This document shows positions 22,680 to 32,741 of a stretch of 64,000 nt of DNA, piece after piece (positions within the stretch are counted from its first letter, which is position 1; the number at the start of each line of letters is the position of its first letter). The notes under the pieces are model-generated. The model was not told the DNA's origin. It did not search any database and saw nothing but the letters and a program-made list of their open reading frames with translations. The stretch is from the NCBI GenBank assembly GCA_018398575.1, contig JAGTXZ010000024.1:2046001-2110000 (forward strand). Reading direction: 5' to 3'. Origin of the DNA: Ampelomyces quisqualis (lineage: Eukaryota; Ascomycota; Dothideomycetes; Pleosporales; Phaeosphaeriaceae). The position numbers and the translations under genes are program-made.

Positions 22680-22860
22680 GGATTATAGTAGTAAATAGGT
22701 AGAGGTTAGGTAGGGTTAAGGTAGCTTTACGTAAGACTCTAACCCTACTCTACTCTCTACCTAATCTTTTTACGCTAATAGGAGATAGAGGTTAGGGTAG
22801 AGGTAATTAACTATAGGTTAAGGTTAGGTTGCATAAGTTTAGCGCAATTAATTAAAATTT
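22680..22860. repeat. GGTTAGG/CCTAACC-rich repeat, inverted relative to 41530-41740
   Basis: Contains gtagaggttaggtagggtta, gactctaaccctactctac and ggttaaggttaggttgcat. The reverse complement lines up loosely with 41530-41740 (ttgcataagtataaccta, cctaactctaacctatactc, tatttactag, ttaggattata). Order of motifs agrees, so these are probably two diverged copies of an LTR or other element end rather than chance low complexity. Confidence 0.5.
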
Positions 22861-24366
22861 AATATATAGTATACTTTCTAAATAGATTATTAGCGTAACA
22901 AGAAGTGCATTAGTATAATCTAAGTATACCTTCTACTATATATATAGATTTCTAAATATATATTAAATCTTAAAGAGATAGAAATACTTTAAGAATATTA
23001 AGAAACTTATATTTATTATGTTTATTTATTACATAGGTAGACGTAGTATAACTTTATTTCTTAAATATAGTAAGCCTATAGCTTCTGCAATTTCTATATA
23101 CACTAAGCCAAAAAATTAAACTTCTTATAGTACCTAAGAGCTAGCTGTACATCCTTATACTATATAGTAACTCTCTTTACATAAATTGCGTTAATGTTAG
23201 TATCTTTAATAAATTAGTATTTTGTAACAAAATAGAAAAAATTACTATACCCTTAAAAAAGCTAACTAGAAAAGCCTTAGCAGCTTCTTACAGTGCCTTA
23301 ATAGCTAATTGCTAGAAGTAGACGTAGGGCATTCTTTTGCATTGTTTACTAGTAATTTTATAGACAACTTACTAGAACAGCAGCTTACAGACAAGAAGCT
23401 TAGTAGTCTTTTAGTAGTAGCAGATTTTACGCAAAGCTACAGCTACACTTAGTTAGTATAGAAGCGTAATAAAGAAACGTAATAACTTACTACTAGGCTT
23501 AAGGTAGATTTTTTTTTTAGCTTCTGCCTTTCTAGTAGTAGGGGCAGAGCTTTTCCTAGTAGACTTCCTAGCAAGGTCTTTAGCAACCTCTACACTACTA
23601 GTAACTATATTATTAACCTTTACTTTGCGTTTACAAGAGGCTATTATAGTAGTATTGTAAGTTATAGGTTTGCTGTTATAATATTTTTAGCGTTTTAGCT
23701 CTCTTGTAAATAAGTAGTAAGGCAGGCTTAGCGCAGGAAATTACTTGTTAGCGTAAAAATTCTAATCTTAAACTAGTAGCACAGCTAATTAGTTAAAAAT
23801 GTAATAAAAAAATATGTTAACTTATAGTTTAACCTAGAATTAGCTACTAGTTCTGCCTAGCTACAAATTAAAAATAAAGAGTAAAGTTTTATAAAGTTCA
23901 TTTTGTACAGGTAAGGTAGCAAAAGAGAGTAAGCGCAGGCTGTAAGGTAGAAAACTACGCTAGCAGCTAACGCAAGACACAGACTAACTCTATCTGTTTT
24001 CTAGGTAGTAAGCTACTAAAAAAAAACACTAGAACTACACGCTTATATTAGCTACGCGCTTTATTACATTATTTTATTACGCTTAATACTATAGAATTAA
24101 TTAAATCTAAGGAAATTAACGTTGTTAATTAGCTAGAAGGCTTTCTACTACCTTTCTTAGTTAAAATCCTACTACATTTTAAAGAAGAGGAGTAGGCTAA
24201 ACTTACTAAAGTAAAGGCACTAAATTTTTGTTATTAATTGTATTAATATATCTAGGGTTTTACTTTTAGAGATAATAAAATTAGCTATATTCTTAATTCT
24301 TGTAGTAGTAATACTCTAAAGTAAGGCTGCCTAATAAATTTCTAGATCTACTCTAGCATACATCTT
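22861..24366. other. Degenerate sequence, target of the gypsy A insertion
   Basis: About 1.5 kb of AT-rich sequence. The minus strand at about 23500-23720 shows a basic coding-like stretch (SCKRKVKVNN, ARKSTRKSSAPTTRKAEAKK) without a recognisable family. Gypsy A inserted after 24371, so this sequence once continued directly into 38599. I could not identify the interrupted element. Confidence 0.45.
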
Positions 24367-24371
24367 AGCAG
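24367..24371. repeat. Target-site duplication of gypsy A, left copy (AGCAG)
   Basis: AGCAG directly precedes the LTR start TGTAACAAG at 24372 and recurs at 38594-38598, directly after the final base of gypsy A's split 3' LTR. Confidence 0.88.
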
Positions 24372-24670
24372 TGTAACAAGCATATGCAAATACATGTTAT
24401 ATCTAATACCTTATAAAGGCTTAGTAACAGATTATATAGGAAGCTAGCAGATTAGGACCAAAAGCGCTCTAACAGCGCTCTAACTTAGCTACTACGCCTA
24501 CTATAAATATAAGCCTATAGCATAGATAGAGAACAAGTTTCTCTTGTTCTTCTATACAAGACCTATAAGTATATAGCTAATCTAGAATCTCTAATACAAC
24601 ACGCACTTCTATATGCCTCTAATACGTATCTAATTTAATCTTAATAGCTGTACCTACTTGCGTTGTTACA
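24372..24670 (+). repeat. 5' LTR of gypsy copy A (299 bp)
   Basis: Begins TGTAACAAG and ends GCGTTGTTACA, inverted TGTAACA/TGTTACA termini. It aligns end to end with three other 299-bp LTRs in the window. A TATA box, TATAAATA, lies at 24502-24509. About 25-30 bp downstream is a perfect hairpin, GAACAAG-TTTCT-CTTGTTC (24531-24549), near the expected transcript start. Differences from the 3' LTR that I could check by eye are all transitions. Confidence 0.92.
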
Positions 24671-24690
24671 TTACAAGAGAAACTTTGTCC
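24671..24690 (+). promoter_or_regulatory. Putative self-priming primer-binding site, gypsy A
   Basis: Directly after the LTR there is no TGG-type tRNA primer site. Instead ACAAGAGAAACTT (24673-24685) is the exact reverse complement of AAGTTTCTCTTGT (24535-24547) in the LTR, about 26 bp past the TATA box. This arrangement is known from the Tf1/sushi group, where the RNA's own 5' end anneals to the primer-binding site. Copy B shows the same pairing. Confidence 0.75.
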
Positions 24691-26050
24691 TACTAGTAAT
24701 AGCATTTATATAATATTACAATTTACTTTTAAAAAGATTGCGTTAAAACGTCTAGAACCTTATCTAAATTAGATCTGTTTGCAACCTTAAATCTATTAAA
24801 CACAGTTAGGATCTCTTAGATCTTCTAACAGCTAAAGCCTTTAGGTTTAGATCTTCCTATTAACATAACAGTTAGGATTACTTTAGAAAAGTTGCGTTTA
24901 GCGCTACAATAGAAACTTAGAGACTATTAATAACCTAGGAGTATTAAAGGCAACGCTAATAACTCCCCCTAAAGAACTAACCCTAAGAGCCTTCTCTTAA
25001 GACAACTCTGTATTAACTGTAACAACCTAGCAACAGAGTGCTAAAGCAAAAAAGATAGACACTAAAGAACCTTCTTAGCCTAGAGCTGCACCAAATCTAA
25101 CTCCTGCTTAAATAGAGGTTAATTAATTACAACAAGATTTAAAACAAGCTTTAGCAGAAATTAATTCCCTTAAGAAAGAACTAACTCTGTTAATAGGACT
25201 AGACAAGCCTCTACCTACTACTAAATTACCCTAGAATAATTCTGCACCCTGCTGTTTATCTAACAGCTCTATATCTAAGTACTTACATTACTATAAAAGC
25301 TTTTACTAACTTTAACAATCTAAGAAAACGCCTAATATAGACAATCTTAGTAATAGAAAAGATTCTACCTTCTGCTAATAGTAGGCCTCTATCTAGAATT
25401 AACTTAAGATTAACTTAGATTACTATTAGACTAAAAGACAACATATAGCCTTAGTATAGGGCTACACTACAAGATTAGCTAAGGGCTATCTTAAGCTACA
25501 ATATTTATTAGATACTAATTAAGAGCAATTCTAGAACGCTAAGCAAATAATTAAGCTACTTAAGTCTTACTTTATTACAAGTAACAAGGTAGCTAAAAGC
25601 TAAGCAGCTTTTAATTAAATGCAGATAACTAAAGAAGAAACGTTCCTCTTGTTTAAAGCTAGGTTTCTAAGTTCTGCAGTTAAGAGACAAGTACCCTCTT
25701 TAGAGTAGTTTTACTACTTGTAGACTAAGATTACGCTAGGGTTGCAAGCCTCTAACCTAGGATTTAGGTACTAATAAAAGAACTTATTTAATTAGATAGT
25801 AGAACACCTTACTGCATACAATATAGAGTAGAAGAATAACTCTACACTAAGTATAACACTAGTTACTGCTAGGTTGCCAATTAGGTTAGCCCTACAACAG
25901 AATTTAAAGCTAAATTAGACTACTACTACTAGCGCTCTAACAAATTCTGCGCTAGCCTATTAATTTACAATAGTGCGTCTTTCTATAAAGACCCCTAAGC
26001 TAGAATAACAGAAGACCCCTAAGCTGAAATAACAGAAGACCTCTAGTAGT

Positions 26051-26092
26051 TGTTACAATTGCAGTAAGCTAGAACACTACTTTAGTAACTGC
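26051..26092 (+). other. CCHC zinc knuckle of gypsy A Gag
   Basis: C-x2-C-x4-H-x4-C with all four ligands present. The same 14 codons in copy B (36883-36924) have His and the last Cys changed to Tyr, so the two copies were mutated independently. Confidence 0.85.
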
Positions 26093-27621
26093 ACAAAGCC
26101 TTATATGCGTTAGATTAAAGCTGTAGAAGTAGATAAGTATAAAGATGCTTAAGAGCAACCTAATCAGAAGGTGTATTGTACAAGAAACAGAAGCGCCTAG
26201 AAGAACACTTCTTTCTAGGCCTAAGCTGTTATAATCTATCCTACCTTAACCTTTCTTATTTGTTTTGTAGTTCCTATTTCCTTATACCTACGCTTCTTTA
26301 TAACTAAGGCCTTAGCTTACGCCTTAATACTCTTGTTAACACTAGTGCTTAAAGTTTCCTATTTTTAAATTTACAAATTGTCTTATCTGTTTCTAAAGCC
26401 TTGCAGCAACCTATCTAGAAGCTCTTCTTCTAGGTTTAGGTACGCAGCTTTAAGGATTAGATTACTTCTTTAGTTACTTAATATATTTAACTACACTTAA
26501 ATATTAATAGCTAAAAGATTTTAAACTATCTATTCTTTATCTTTAATCTTAGGTCTTAGGATTGTATACTTAGCCTCTAATAGTTAAGACAATTTAAGAT
26601 TTAATTAGACACAGATAGGTTACAGTTTATTTAGCTATCTAAGTACCTCTGTTTATATAATTCTTTACCCCCTATTCCTACTATTCTATATTAAGCTATA
26701 GTGCTAGCTACTATCTATCTTAATGTGTAACAACGCAACGCCCTATAGGAAAAAGAAGACTATTATATCTAAAACAGTCCTTACTGTTTCTCTTCTTCTA
26801 TTTATTGTATTAAGGAATGCTTAAAGCTCCTATTAGCTTAAAAAATCTTAGAGATCTCTTATACTCTAACTAAGCAAAACTGCTTAGAGTCTAAACTCTC
26901 TCTAACTACCTGCATTGCTCTTATTTCTGCTAATATATTTTACTTTATTATAAAGAAGCCCTAGAACAAGTTCTTTATAACAAGCCTCTATAAGATTAAT
27001 AGGATTCTTGCCTTTAAGGACAACGCAGACAATTAAAGCTAATTAGATAAGAGATTACCTGCTTGTTACTTCTAGTATTAGGATGTATTTAGCAAGTTAG
27101 CAGCCAATTAATTGCCTCCTTATTATCTGTACAATTACAAGATTATTCTTAAAGAACTATTACTAAATACGTTTAGTCCTCTGTATAAGCAAAACTAGAA
27201 GAAGCTTAAAGCTACTAAGGCCTATATCTAGGAACACCTTTAGAAAGGTTTTATTAAGGCTAGCTAAAGTCCTTTTACTTTACTTATTCTTTGTGTACGC
27301 AAACTAAATAGAGATATACGCATCTATATAGACTACTAGAAGATTAACGCCCTTACGCGCAAGGACGTCTATCTAATTTCTTATATTAATAAGCTGCTAT
27401 TATGCCCCTCTAAGGCTAAGATCTTTACTAAGTTTAATATCTAGGCTGCTTTTAACAAAATTTGTATAGATCCTAACTCTAAAGAGTATACTACCTTTTA
27501 GACCTGTTACAGTATATATAAGTGTAAGGTTCTCTCTTTTGGCTTGTGTAATAGGCTAGCTACGTATTAACGCTATATAAATAATATACTAATTAATTAT
27601 TTTAACAATTTTTGCATTACG

Positions 27622-27633
27622 TACCTTAATAAT
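27622..27633 (+). other. Inactivated RT catalytic box (YLDD to YLNN), gypsy A
   Basis: Codons TAC-CTT-AAT-AAT. Copy B has TAT-CTT-AAT-AAC at 35342-35353 (-). Both aspartates are lost through G-to-A, as RIP on the opposite strand would give. Confidence 0.85.
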
Positions 27634-30233
27634 ATCCTAATCTACTCTAAGGATATAAACTTACATTAGGAACACGTCTAAAAGGTTCTAGAGCGCCTAC
27701 GTACTATAGGACTCTAAGTAGACATTTAGAAGAGTAAATTCTATATAACCTGTACAAAGTATCTAGGTTACGTTTTAACAAACTAGAGTACTAAAGTTAA
27801 CTCTAACAAGGTAGAAGTACTCTAAAACTAGGCTAAACCTACTATAGTTACTAGCGTTAAGTTATTTCTTAGTTTTGCTAGTTTCTATTAACAATTTATT
27901 AAGGATTTCTCTTGTGTAGCTAAACTAATTATAAAGCTTTAAAGTCCTGCTACACTGTTTAATTAGACTATAGACTGCTAACAGGCTTTTGATTAGATTA
28001 AAGCCTTACTCCTAGCTATTCCTACGCTATCTTATTTCTATCCCAAATATAATACAAAGTTAAAAACTAACGCGTTAGATAGAGTAATAGCAGGAGTACT
28101 CTCTTAGAAGCACTCTAACAACAAGTAGTATTCTGTAGCCTTCTATAGTTACGCTCTATTTAGGGCTAAGCTTAATTAAGAAATATATAATAAGAAACTT
28201 TTTGCTATTCTAAAAGCGTTTAAGAAGTAGAGAGTTAAACTTACTTCTATACAGAGTTAAATCTAGGTATATTTAGATTACTACTCCTTAGAATACTTTA
28301 TAACTACTAAGGTTCTTAATGCACGTTAAGCATAATAGGTAGAGATTATTACTCCTTTTAATTTCTGTATTAAGTACACGCCTAGTAAGCTTAACAAGTA
28401 AGCTAATATCCTAAGCTAAAGGAAACAAAACGTTAGTAAGGTTAAGGCTGCCTAATAAGACAACAGATCCTGTGTACTTCTAGGACCTAAACGCCTAAAC
28501 CCCCTAGTTAACTCTAAACGAGCTTAGAACTACGTCTGTAACTAGCTAGAGATTAATATTTTAGCTATTTTAGTCTAATCTATTAGTGCCCTTCTAAATC
28601 TTAACTTGTTAGAACTAATTAAAGCCCTGCTAGCAGAGAATTGCCGCTCCTTTAAGGAAAAACGCCTTACGCTACTACAGCTATATTATGTCTAAGAAGG
28701 ACTACTACTGTATTACTTACGCCTATGTGTACCTAAAGACTCCCCTTTGTGCACTTAACTAATTAGAGAGGCTTATAATTAAGTATCTACTACTTACCTA
28801 AGTGCTACAAAGACGTATTAGCTTCTAGCTTAGTAATATTATTAGAAGAGTATAGAGGCTATATATAAACACTATGTATAAAACTGCGTTTCCTATTAAA
28901 GATCCTATCTAAGACAGCTCTAAGCCTAAGGTTTCCTCTATCTGTTATAAATTCCTAATAGGCCTATGCAGCATTTGTGTATAGATTTTAAGACATTTCT
29001 AATAGATTGTTATAGCTATAATCAAATTATAGTTATTATTAATTACCTATTTAAGTAAGCTATTTCTATTCTTTGCTACAAAATAATTAACGCTTAAGAA
29101 ATAGCTTACTTGTTTATCTAATAGGTATACTAATTTAGCTATACGCCTAAAAGTATAGTATCTAACTACAGACCCTAGTTTGTGTCCTAATTCTAGTCTA
29201 AGTTCTATAAGATTCTAGGCGTGCAACTTAAGCTTTTTACAGCTTACTATAAACAAACTAATAGACAAACTAAGATTATAAACAAGTATATTAATTAATA
29301 ATTAAGGCCTTTTATATCCTATTACTAGAACAACTAGAGTAACCTCTTACTAATAATTAATTAAGCCTAAGCTACGCTGCTGTACTCCGCAATTAGTATA
29401 GCGCTGTACTAGCTTCTGTTTAGATCTAAACTATAACAGAGCTAGGATTAAGTATTATCTTCTTTAAAACACAAAAATATAAACGTTAAGGATGCCTTAA
29501 GCTTAGCTACTTGCATACATAAAGCCTAGCGCACAGCTAAAGATAATATAGAGAAAGCGCAGAAACAGATAGCTGCTAAAGTAAATAAATATTATTAACC
29601 TGTTAATTAGGTAGTAGGTAACAAAGTTTACCTCTTAACCTAAAACTTATCTATTACCTGCCTAAGTTGCAAACTTACTAAATTGTAGAAAGGCTTCTTT
29701 AAAGTTTTAGAACAAGTTAGCTATTTATTTTAACTAAAGCTACCTAAAGGTTCTAAGATCTATAACATGTTTGCTTTAGACGTCTTTTGCAAGGACTCTA
29801 ATAACCCTCTGCCTAGTTAGCTAAGCCTAAACCTATCTAGTATCTTAATTTAAGGCGTTAAAGAATAGGAAGTTAAAGAGATCCTAGCTAGTAAGCTATA
29901 CTACTCTATCCTAAAGTATTGCGTAAAATAGGTAGGCTATAACTCTAACTCTACCTAGTACAACGCTTTAAACTTTATAGGCGCTCTATACATATTACAA
30001 GCGTTCTATAAACGCTATCTAAAACAGCTAGGACCTCTATAAGCATTAGCTAAGTAGATTATAGCATAGGAAAAAGAAGTTAAAGATCTTACAGTATTGC
30101 AAGATAATTATGTTAAGGATATTAAACTTAATATTACAACTACTACACTAGTAGGTAACAGCTATTAACAATAGGAGTCTTACTCTTCTATTAGATCTAA
30201 TAGTAGACTATTACTGCTACTAGTAGAACGTTC

Positions 30234-30848
30234 TTAACTATCTAAATCTCTAGATACAGACACTAACGTACTACCTGGTTGTCCTCTATTCTAGCCCTGC
30301 CTGCTACGAGTACTAGCCTTTTACTCTGCTACTAACTAATTAGCCCTTAATACTATTATAACATCTACTAGCTAAGCAACTATACTAGTTAACCTAGCTA
30401 TACTTCTTCTAAGCGACCTAACCTCCTTAGCTATTGCCCTAACCTCTTTAGCCAGCTCCTCCCTCTAGTAATAAGCGCTAACTAACAAGTTAGCGTTATT
30501 TATATTAGCTACTTATGCAGTGCCTACTTGCACAATAATAGCTAACTAAAATACTACCTTCTTAACAGTAGCCTTTTGCTCTAACACTACCTTGTTAGAC
30601 TTGTCTCTACTTAGGGCAGTAAACCTATAGTTAAGAGCCTTAAAGAGGCTATTATACTCCTAGCCTGCATATAGGGAAACTAGGCAACACTTCTTATTTA
30701 AGAGTGTATAATAAGTACACTTCTTAGACACGTCTAAATAGAATCTAAACTTAATATTAAAATAGCTGCAGGTAAAAGCCCTTACAGCCTATAGGTAAAC
30801 AACCTAATAGGCTAAGAGATAAGCTCTAAGAGGGATAGAAATAGGCAT
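30234..30848 (-). pseudogene. Antisense ORF of gypsy A (Cys motif plus coiled coil)
   Basis: Between the end of pol and the 3' LTR the opposite strand carries a frame of 205 codons starting ATG at 30848 (MPIS...), the counterpart of the antisense ORF of copy B at 32088-32741. It is broken only by RIP-type TAG/TAA. It contains a CAYC...KKC-C-like Cys cluster near 30680-30700 and a basic helical, coiled-coil-like region near 30390-30500. Relative to copy B it lacks 39 bp (13 codons) near 30350, which keeps the frame. Function unknown. Confidence 0.65.
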
Positions 30849-31173
30849 TGTGTATATCTGCAGAAACAATTAGCTAACAATTAAATTAAGAGAGCAGTTA
30901 GATAGCTATAGGTATATAAACGTATAGAGAGAAAGTGTAAAAAAGTAGTATACTAGAGAGCTAGCCTTGTATATATGCTTAAAAAGCTTAAGGTAAAGTT
31001 AAAAACTTTAAACGCGCTAGCGCGCTAATCAAAACAACAACAAATAGCTATATTACGTTATTCTAAAATAAACTTAAAGTAAATGTAAGTTTACAACAAT
31101 TTAGAGAGGTATCTAAAATAACACTAATACAGACCTAATTAATAGAGACTATTGATTTTAAGAAGAAGAGTAA

Positions 31174-31463
31174 TGTAACAAGTATATGCAAACATATATT
31201 ATATCTAATACCTTATAAAGGCTTAGTAACAGATTATATAGGGAGCTAGCAGATTAGAACTAAAAGCGCTTTAATAGCGCTCTAACTCAGCTACTACGCC
31301 TACTATAAATATAAGCCTATAGCATAGATAGAAGACAAGTTTCTCTTGTCCTTCTGTACAAGACCTATAGGTATATAGCCAATCTAGAATCTCTAATACA
31401 ACACGCACTCTTATATGCCTCTAATACGTATCTAATTCAATTCTAATAGCTATACCTACCTAC
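31174..31463 (+). repeat. 3' LTR of gypsy A, first 290 bp (interrupted by copy B)
   Basis: Starts TGTAACAAG after a purine-rich tract (aagaagaagagtaa, 31159-31173) that could serve as polypurine tract. It stops at CCTAC (31459-31463), where copy B begins. The missing last 9 bp, GTTGTTACA, are found at 38585-38593 on the far side of copy B: 290 + 9 = 299, the full LTR length. Confidence 0.9.
31459..31463. repeat. Target-site duplication of gypsy B, left copy (CCTAC)
   Basis: CCTAC here and CCTGC at 38580-38584 flank copy B. The single difference (TG to TA) is a RIP-type change that happened after insertion, because the undisturbed LTR word is CCTGC/CCTAC-GTTGTTACA. Confidence 0.85.
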
Positions 31464-31762
31464 TGTAACAACGCAGGTAGGTACAGCTATTAGGATTAAA
31501 TTGGATACGTATTAGAGGCATATAGAAGTGCGTATTATATCAGAGATTCTAGATTAGCTATATACCTATAGGTCTTATACAAAAGGACAAGAGAAACTTG
31601 TCCTCTATCTATGCTATAGGCTTATATTTATAGTAGGCGTAGCAGCTAAGTTAGAGCGCTGTTAGAGCGCTTTTAGTCCTAATCTACTAGCTTCTTATAT
31701 AATCTGTTACTAAGCCTTTATAAGGTATTAGATATAATATATGTTTGCATGTACTTATTACA
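31464..31762 (-). repeat. 3' LTR of gypsy copy B (299 bp, minus orientation)
   Basis: Plus strand begins TGTAACAACGCAGG and ends CATGTACTTATTACA, the reverse complement of the LTRs of copy A over the full 299 bp. The adjacent ttactcctcttctt (31763-) is the complement of the polypurine-like tract. Confidence 0.92.
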
Positions 31763-32087
31763 TTACTCCTCTTCTTAAAATTAATAGTTTCTATTAATTA
31801 GGTCTGTATTAGTGTTATTTTAGATACCTTTCTAAATTGTTGTAAACTTATATTTACCTTAAGTTTATTTTAGGATAACGTAATATAGCTGTTTGTTGTT
31901 GTTTTAATCTACGCGCTAGCGCGTTTAAAGTTTCTAACTTTACCTTAAGCTTTTTAAGCATATATATAAGGCTAGCCCTCTAGTATACTACTTTTTTACA
32001 CTTTCCCTCTATACGTTTGTATACCTATAGCTATCTAACTGCTCTTCTAATTTAATTGTTAGCTAATTATTTCTGTAAATACACACA

Positions 32088-32741
32088 ATGCCTATTTCTG
32101 TCCCTTCTAAGGCTTATCTTCTAGCCTATTAGGTTGTTTACCTACAGGCTACAAGGGCTTTTACCTGCAGCTATTTTAATATTAAGTTTAGATTCTATTT
32201 AGACGTGTCTAAGAAGTGTGCTTATTGCACACTCTTAAATAAGAAGTGTTGCCTAGTTTCCCTATATATAGGCTAGGAGTATAATAGCCTCTCTAAGGCT
32301 TTTAACTGTAGGTTTACTGCCCTAGGTAGAGACAAGTCTAACAAGGTAGTGTTAGAGCAGAAGGCTGCTATTAAAGAGGTAGCGTTTTAGTTAGCTACTA
32401 TTGTGCAAGTAAGCACTGCACAGGTAGCTAACATAAATAACGCTAACTTGTTAGTTAGCGCTTATTACTAGAGGGAGAAGCTAGCTAGAGAGGTTAGAGT
32501 AATAGCTAAGAAGGTTAAGTTGCTTAGGAGAAGTATAGCTAGGTTAACTAGTATAGTTACTTAGCTAGTAGATGTTATAATAGTATTAAGGGCCAATTAG
32601 TTAGCAGAGCAGGAGGAGGCGCAGGTAGTAACATTTTAGGCAGTAGCAGAGTAGGAGGCAAGTACTTGCAGCAGGCAGGGCTAGAATAGAAGACAACCAG
32701 GTGGTACGTTAGTGTCTGTACCTAGGGATTTAGATAGTTAA
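32088..32741 (+). pseudogene. Antisense ORF of gypsy B (Cys motif plus coiled coil)
   Basis: On the strand opposite to gypsy B pol, between pol and the 3' LTR, a frame of 218 codons starts ATG at 32088 (MPISVPSKAYLLAY). It is interrupted only by a few RIP-type TAG codons. Around codons 45-57 lies KKCAYC-x6-KCC-like sequence (C-x2-C-x6-C-C), reminiscent of half a Zn2Cys6 cluster. Codons about 120-200 are Glu/Arg/Ala/Gln-rich and helical, likely coiled coil. A TAA at 32739 may itself be a RIP-mutated CAA, since an open frame continues for some 20 codons. The same ORF is seen in copy A and, decayed, in the 43.5-45.4 kb copy. Function unknown; a regulatory or nucleic-acid-binding role is only a guess. 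Confidence 0.7.

Larger units (their letters stand above)
24750..30345 (+). pseudogene. Gypsy copy A gag-pol (Ty3/gypsy, chromodomain type), RIP-inactivated
   Basis: One plus-strand frame set, broken by RIP-type stops. Gag spans about 24750-26200 with a coiled-coil-like N-terminus, a doubled TPKLEQQK/TPKLKQQK linker and an intact CCHC zinc knuckle (CYNCSKLEHYFSNC, 26051-26092). Protease lies at about 26350-26900. RT at about 27240-27830 has its catalytic box reading YLNN at 27622-27633. RNase H follows at about 27950-28440, then integrase at about 28580-29620 (FKTFLIDCYSYNQIIVIINY, later TAYYKQTNRQT). A chromodomain lies at about 29860-29990 (EVKEILASKLYYSILKYCVK). This is the full domain order of a chromovirus. 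Stops and the lost Asp pair make it inactive. Confidence 0.92.

Noticed and set aside
22740..22830. Interstitial telomeric repeat (ttaggg/aaccct words)
   Set aside because: Words such as taaccctac occur, but with no regular 6-bp period and no run of TTAGGG; it pairs with a similar non-telomeric stretch at 41.6 kb.
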